Shown: positions 5,601-9,502 of the stretch, one piece after another
Numbering within the stretch: the stretch's first letter is position 1
Layout of the letters: the number at the start of each line of letters is the position of its first letter
Assembly: GCA_002408465.1 (NCBI GenBank)
Contig: DHSM01000028.1
Span: 23,419-32,920, forward strand
Origin: Firmicutes bacterium UBA5286
GTDB taxonomy: Bacteria > Bacillota > Proteinivoracia > UBA4975
Reading direction: 5' to 3'
DNA length: 9,502 nucleotides
Program-made: the position numbers and the translations under genes
The notes under the pieces: model-generated
What the model was told of the DNA's origin: nothing
Database searches by the model: none
What the model saw: only the letters and a program-made list of their open reading frames with translations

Positions 5601-5960
5601 TTAATCAAAGAGCAGGTTGTCGCCCTTCTGCAGTCCCGTGGGGGTCTTGATCAGGTAGTCGCTGGCCCCCAGCCTAAGGGCATGTTCGATGATCTCTCTG
5701 CGCCGGTAGGAAGTGACCATTGTTATTTCAGGTTTGTAGTCCGGGAAATTGGCCAGTTCCTCAAGAACTCCTAAACCATCGAGCTTTGGCATAATTACAT
5801 CCAGAAATATTTTGTCTGGCCGGTGCTGCAAAATACGCAAAACCGCATCGGCGCCATTATCTACCGAAGCGATAATTTTGTAATTCTGTTGAATTGCTAA
5901 CGCTTCCACCCTTGCCCGGGAAATAGGATCATCATCGGCAATAATTGCTGTTTTCATCAT
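5601..5960 (-). CDS. Stand-alone response regulator receiver domain, 119 aa
   Basis: A phosphoacceptor protein made only of a receiver (CheY-like) domain. All functional positions are present: the acidic cluster D9-D11, phosphorylation site D54 in FLDVIMPKLDG, switch residue T83, and K105 in YLIK. The usual Lys-Pro after the lysine is Lys-Thr-Pro here. The stretch DVIMPKLDGLGVLEEL and the GAS-x-Y/F-x-x-K segment look more like the Spo0A receiver than like CheY (by memory, not by search), but the protein ends right after the receiver with no DNA-binding domain. No histidine kinase is nearby, so it is an orphan. The start at 5960 (or the adjacent ATG at 5957) follows AGGAGAGGGG. A terminator follows the stop, so it is probably a single-gene transcript. 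Confidence 0.92.
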   Translation of the reverse strand: MMKTAIIADDDPISRARVEALAIQQNYKIIASVDNGADAVLRILQHRPDKIFLDVIMPKLDGLGVLEELANFPDYKPEITMVTSYRRREIIEHALRLGASDYLIKTPTGLQKGDNLLFD

Positions 5961-5990
5961 CGGCTTTTCCCCTCTCCTGCCGTTTTTGAT

Positions 5991-6020
5991 TTATTCCACA
6001 TTGGCTCTGCAAATCCCTGC
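5991..6020 (-). promoter_or_regulatory. Possible sigma-H-like promoter of the receiver gene
   Basis: On the minus strand GCAGGGATT (6020-6012), 12 bases, then GTGGAATAA (5999-5991). This matches the recalled Bacillus sigma-H pattern RnAGGAwWW-N11-12-RnnGAATww with one mismatch. The start would lie about 20-25 bases before the receiver ATG. No convincing sigma-A promoter was found in the 5961-6113 gap for either divergent gene; for the plus-strand gene only a poor TTGCAT/TATTTT pair is visible. Short degenerate patterns occur by chance, so this is tentative. Confidence 0.3.
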
Positions 6021-6113
6021 CTCTTTCAGAATTATTCTTTATCCCCCTTAGGCAATAGCTTGCATAAACTGGAGCAGAAAGCCTATTTTGCACTGGCCTA
6101 GGGGGGACTGGCA

Positions 6114-7199
6114 ATGAAATACCCAATTTCACCACTGGATTTTCAGCGGGATTTCGCCGGATTTGTCGCGCTCAGCCATGCCATCTACGGCAGGAGGGCA
6201 GTGACCGACAAGGCGATGTACCAATGGCTGTTTGCCGGGAACATATATAATCCCAAGGGAGTTCATCTCTTCCATATAGCCAGGGATAAAGATAAAGTCA
6301 TCGCCTCAGATGGTTTGCTCCCTGTCCCCTTGCTAATCGCCGGCAAAAGGTATTTGGCAGCCTGGTCAGTCAAGACAATGACCCATCCAGACTACCAGCG
6401 CCAGGGAATCTTCCGCGCAATGACAGAATACAGCCTTGCCCGGGCAAGGGAGTTAGGAATTCACTTGATCCTGGGCTTTGCCAACTCTAATTCCTATCCC
6501 GGCTACGAAAAGTTCGGTTGGGACTTTCTCATGGAGCGGCGGGCAGTGCTCCGCCCCCTGGACATCGAAGCAAGTTTATCAAGGAAACCCCTCTTGAAGC
6601 CCCTTGCAGGAATGGGCAACAGTCTCTACCAAATTTGGGACAGAAGGCGAATCGCCGCCCTGGCCAAAGAGGCTGGTGCCATTGAAACCGCCATCCTTCC
6701 CGCCGCCCCCCCGGCTGCCGAGGCAATCTGGTCCCAGATGAAAGACTCCTTTGCTGTGCTTGTAGAGCGGAACTATCCATATCTCCACTGGCGATACAAC
6801 CAGCGTCCCTGTCAGGATTACAAATTTGTGCTGGCACGGGACGGGGATAAACCATTAGCAATGCTGGTCTTTCGCATAACAGACAGGCGTTCCTGCATCA
6901 TCGTGGACTACTTGGGGCACCCCCGGTCCCCGGCCCTCCCCGCCCTGCTTTACAAGACAATTCAGTATTGCCAAGTGAAAGCCATCCGCCATATTCTCAA
7001 CAGTTCCGGCAGTATTTTTGACAACTGCCTTAGGCAATACGGCTTTAAACCCCTGACCGCTGCCTTGGCCAATAATATGCTGATTGCCTGCCCAATCACG
7101 GAAATTGACCTGGCTCCCCTGCAAACTGAGGCTAACTGGTTTTTTAGCTATGGAGACAGTGAATTGGACATTGACCTGCAGCCCCTGTCAGCGGAATAA
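6114..7199 (+). CDS. GNAT-family N-acetyltransferase, 361 aa
   Basis: Probable acetyl-CoA-dependent acyltransferase of unknown substrate. The N-terminal half holds the GNAT core: SVKTMTHPDYQRQGIFRAM (85-103), with the CoA-binding loop Q95-R-Q-G98-I-F100, then GFANSNSYPGYEKFGW (121-136), the motif typical of long two-domain GNATs of the Acetyltransf_9 type. The C-terminal half, with RNYPYLHWRYNQRP as its best-conserved-looking block, is probably a second GNAT-like or lipid-carrier-like domain. The ATG at 6114 has a GGGGGG stretch seven bases upstream, a weak ribosome binding site. It is the only plus-strand gene, divergent from the receiver gene and convergent with the PBP gene, so it is likely transcribed alone. 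Confidence 0.85.
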   Translation: MKYPISPLDFQRDFAGFVALSHAIYGRRAVTDKAMYQWLFAGNIYNPKGVHLFHIARDKDKVIASDGLLPVPLLIAGKRYLAAWSVKTMTHPDYQRQGIFRAMTEYSLARARELGIHLILGFANSNSYPGYEKFGWDFLMERRAVLRPLDIEASLSRKPLLKPLAGMGNSLYQIWDRRRIAALAKEAGAIETAILPAAPPAAEAIWSQMKDSFAVLVERNYPYLHWRYNQRPCQDYKFVLARDGDKPLAMLVFRITDRRSCIIVDYLGHPRSPALPALLYKTIQYCQVKAIRHILNSSGSIFDNCLRQYGFKPLTAALANNMLIACPITEIDLAPLQTEANWFFSYGDSELDIDLQPLSAE

Positions 7200-7201
7200 A
7201 C

Positions 7202-7223
7202 AAACCCCCAAGAAGGGGGTTTT
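7202..7223. terminator. Bidirectional terminator between convergent GNAT and PBP genes
   Basis: A stem AAACCCCC / GGGGGTTT with an AAGAA loop and a T run on the plus strand; the complementary A run gives T's on the minus strand too. It sits 2 bases after the GNAT stop and 14 bases beyond the PBP stop, so it can end both transcripts. Confidence 0.88.
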
Positions 7224-7236
7224 GCGCTTATGAATA

Positions 7237-9183
7237 TCAATAACCCAAATGCTTCTCTCTGATTCCTGAATTGAGACATTCTCGTGCCACTTGCACGGCA
7301 TGGGTGCTGCTAAGGGAGAAGTCCCCCTCCAAGGTCACGACCAACAAATAATCATCAAAATAACAGATATACCAGGCTATCTGCCGGGTCCGGCTGATTT
7401 CAGAGGTGCCAGTCTTACCCCGGACTGTGCTGCTGTCCACCCAGGCCAAAGCTGTGCTGTCGGAGGCTGCATATGCCAGAACCCCATCCAGCAATTCCAG
7501 GTTATCCTGATCAAAATCTGTTTTCAGCCACTGGCCTGGCGCCTCGTCGGCCAGGAGACGGGGCCGCGGCAAAATACCGTCCCCCCGGGCCAGAGCCGCA
7601 TACATCAGGGCCAAATGCAGGGGCGTTGTCAGCATTTTGCCCTGGCCATAGCTGGTATCGGCCAGAAGCACGCTGCCTTCTTCCCCACCCAGCTGAGATT
7701 TCTCATAGCTGAGGGCAAAGGGCATTGGCTCTTCAAAGCCCAACTGGCGAACATAGGCGGCAAAAGCCGGCCAGCCCACCTTCAGACCCAGGTCGGCAAA
7801 GTAGACATTATCCGACCAGCGCATGGCCGCCCACAAATCTACGGGACCAGGGGGGCGAATGACCCGGGTGACCTGGTAGGCGCCCCAATCGGAGCCTCCC
7901 TGCCATTGGCGGGGGGTATCCCAACTAAAAGCGGGTTCGAATACATCTTCCTCCAAAGCCATGAGAGCAGTAAAGGGCTTAAATACCGAGCCCGGAGGAT
8001 ACAGGCCGTTAAAGGCCCGATTGAGGAAAGCAGAATCCAGGGCCAGTAGTTCTTCATACTGAGCGGAGCTGATCCCCTGGACAAAGAGATTGCAGTCAAA
8101 TCCCGGCTTGGAAACCACTCCGACAATATCTCCCTGGGCAAAGTCCAACAGCAGCACACTGCCTGGCCAATCTCCCAGGGCGGCGTCCATTACCCGGATT
8201 TTCCTTAGATCCAAAGTAGTGACCACATCTTCACCATGAATAACCGGCCGCTGGGCCACTACTGATAAAGTATTGTTATTCTCGTCCCGGATGTCAATAA
8301 CCTGCCCCGGCCTGCCGGCCAAAGTCCGGTCACAGGCCTGCTCCAGGCCGCAAAGGCCAACAAGATCACCAGGTTCAAAGCCCAATTCAGCCAGTTCCCC
8401 CAGCTGCTCTGCTTCCCCCCTCCCAATGTAGCCAATAGTCTGGGACAGTGAGAGCGGGATATTATACACCCGGCCGGTCCGAGCCCGGGCCAGCACTCCA
8501 GGCAAAGCTGTTGCCGGCTGCCGGACCTGGGCCCAGGTTACACTGTCTACCGTTGCCACTGGCACGAAACTGTCCTCACGCACCCAACCCTGGCCTAACA
8601 AAGACTCGATCTCTGCCGCCTCCCTATCCAGCAGCAGGGCGAGGGAATTAATCGTATTGGGGCTAAGACTTCCGGGGACCAGGCCAACTTCATACACAGT
8701 GCCGGTGGAGGCCAGGGGAGTAAGATTGCGGTCTAGAATATCTCCTCGCTCTGGCATCTCTCTCTTGACTCTTACCACCCGCTGGCTGGTGAGTCCAGGA
8801 AAGATATGGCAGTGGTCCCAATTAAGGCGCCAGCCCCCCTCCTCCTCCACCATCTCCAGGGTATAATCCTGACAAAACTTGCCGACAGTGGAGGTATCAA
8901 ACTCTAGTTGATACTTTAATTTGCCTTCAGTGCAATTGTTCAACGCCAGAGTGAGCTTGGTCAAACCAACGCCCTCTGAAATATTCCGGTGGCGGCTGAC
9001 AAAAACCTCTTCTTCGCAGGCCGCCTGTGCCTGAACAGAGAGAAGATTGTACATGCCTGCATAATCTCCTGCCCACCACAGCTCAATATAGGCGGCCAGC
9101 GCCTGTTCCGGAGCCTCCCGGGCACAGCCGCCGGCAGCCGTAAGGACCAGACAAATCACCACCACAAAAACCACTATCCGCAT
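7237..9183 (-). CDS. Class B penicillin-binding protein, PBP3/MecA (PBP2a) type, 648 aa
   Basis: A peptidoglycan D,D-transpeptidase on the outer face of the membrane. A hydrophobic N-terminus (3-17) leads to a possible lipobox at C20 (AAGGC); it may be a lipoprotein or a membrane-anchored protein. Residues about 24-130 form the NTF2-like MecA_N domain, ending in the typical W-x-L-N-W-x...IFPGL segment. The PBP dimerisation domain starts at PERGDILDR (144-152). The transpeptidase domain has all three catalytic motifs: S399-V-F-K402 (nucleophile serine), S457-D-N459 and K590-T-G592. The length is close to B. subtilis PBP3 and S. aureus PBP2a. The start was placed at the ATG at 9183, with AAGGAG eight bases upstream and a proper signal sequence, rather than the ATG at 9210. 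It follows the pepF-like gene by 55 bases in the same direction and may share its transcript. Confidence 0.93.
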   Translation of the reverse strand: MRIVVFVVVICLVLTAAGGCAREAPEQALAAYIELWWAGDYAGMYNLLSVQAQAACEEEVFVSRHRNISEGVGLTKLTLALNNCTEGKLKYQLEFDTSTVGKFCQDYTLEMVEEEGGWRLNWDHCHIFPGLTSQRVVRVKREMPERGDILDRNLTPLASTGTVYEVGLVPGSLSPNTINSLALLLDREAAEIESLLGQGWVREDSFVPVATVDSVTWAQVRQPATALPGVLARARTGRVYNIPLSLSQTIGYIGRGEAEQLGELAELGFEPGDLVGLCGLEQACDRTLAGRPGQVIDIRDENNNTLSVVAQRPVIHGEDVVTTLDLRKIRVMDAALGDWPGSVLLLDFAQGDIVGVVSKPGFDCNLFVQGISSAQYEELLALDSAFLNRAFNGLYPPGSVFKPFTALMALEEDVFEPAFSWDTPRQWQGGSDWGAYQVTRVIRPPGPVDLWAAMRWSDNVYFADLGLKVGWPAFAAYVRQLGFEEPMPFALSYEKSQLGGEEGSVLLADTSYGQGKMLTTPLHLALMYAALARGDGILPRPRLLADEAPGQWLKTDFDQDNLELLDGVLAYAASDSTALAWVDSSTVRGKTGTSEISRTRQIAWYICYFDDYLLVVTLEGDFSLSSTHAVQVARECLNSGIREKHLGY

Positions 9184-9238
9184 CAGGGACACTCCTTGTC
9201 GTAAAATCAAGGGACAGAGAGCAGAGGGGGCACAACAG

Positions 9239-9502
9239 TTATTTAGTTATCTGCAAAAACTCCCGGGCATCGGCTACAGCCATTTCAACAGCCTGCCGCC
9301 AAAAATCTTTCTTAGTGAGATCAACACCCAGGTGACGCGAAGCCAAATCTTCAACCTTCATGCTGCCGGTATCCCGCAGCAAGTTGATGTATTTCTGCTC
9401 AAAATCCGCCCCGCCTTCTTTGGCCATGGCATAGATGCCGGAGCTAAACAAATAGCCAAATGTATAGGGGAAATTATAGAATGGCACTCCGGTGATATAA
9501 AA
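9239..9502 (-). CDS. pepF: Oligoendopeptidase F (M3 family), C-terminal fragment at window edge
   Basis: Only the last 87 codons are in the window; the frame runs open to the right edge. The sequence FYITGVPFYNFPYTFGYLFS, then a glycine-isoleucine-tyrosine segment and a tail ending in AVADAREFLQITK, is the well-conserved C-terminus of PepF-type M3 metallopeptidases, which degrade short peptides in the cytoplasm. The HExxH zinc site lies upstream, outside the window. The methionine-like first residue of the shorter reading is an internal GTG (Val), not a start. Confidence 0.88.
   Translation of the reverse strand, partial: FYITGVPFYNFPYTFGYLFSSGIYAMAKEGGADFEQKYINLLRDTGSMKVEDLASRHLGVDLTKKDFWRQAVEMAVADAREFLQITK

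Noticed and set aside
7291..8049. 252-codon open frame on the plus strand.
   Set aside because: Antisense to the PBP transpeptidase domain, which has all three catalytic motifs; composition is that of a shadow frame.
9211..9502. The 82-codon frame as a complete small gene.
   Set aside because: Its first codon is an internal GTG; the frame continues with the PepF-conserved FYITG to the window edge, so it is a truncated larger gene.

Overview
The window looks like chromosomal DNA of a moderately GC-rich Bacillota (Firmicute), probably a clostridial or Peptococcaceae-like lineage. The reasons are a T-box leader on an aminoacyl-tRNA synthetase gene, strong GGAGG-type ribosome binding sites, short U-tailed hairpin terminators, a MecA/PBP3-type penicillin-binding protein and an oligoendopeptidase F. 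No phage, transposase, CRISPR array, tRNA or rRNA was seen. Almost everything lies on the minus strand; the only plus-strand gene is a GNAT acetyltransferase at 6114-7199.

Reading in the direction of transcription (right to left): (a) 9502-7237, the 3' end of a pepF-like M3 peptidase gene, then a gene for a class B penicillin-binding protein with an NTF2-like (MecA_N) domain. (b) 7223-7202, a bidirectional terminator shared with the convergent plus-strand GNAT gene. (c) 5960-5601, a stand-alone receiver protein with its own terminator and a possible sigma-H-like promoter. (d) 5511-3863, a two-gene ATGA-coupled operon: a protein resembling gluzincin-fold peptidases but without HExxH, then a TM1586-type nitroreductase, closed by a terminator. 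(e) 3807-1505, a tight four-gene cluster: RNase HI, a polytopic membrane protein, a GNAT acetyltransferase whose start overlaps the membrane gene, and a 163-residue protein made of six exact 22-residue repeats with a histidine-rich tail. (f) 1385-1248, a 45-residue single-span membrane protein followed directly by a perfect 20-bp inverted repeat. (g) 1123-1, a sigma-A promoter, a methionine-specific T-box riboswitch and the first 274 codons of metG.

The genes are mostly housekeeping: translation (metG), RNA/DNA hybrid removal (rnhA), cell wall synthesis (PBP) and peptide turnover (pepF), mixed with uncharacterised accessory genes. The strongest candidate for something undescribed is the six-fold G-R-x-G-G repeat protein. 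Next come the pseudo-peptidase/nitroreductase pair, the A9 slippery run at a gene overlap, and the orphan Spo0A-like receiver with a possible sigma-H promoter.
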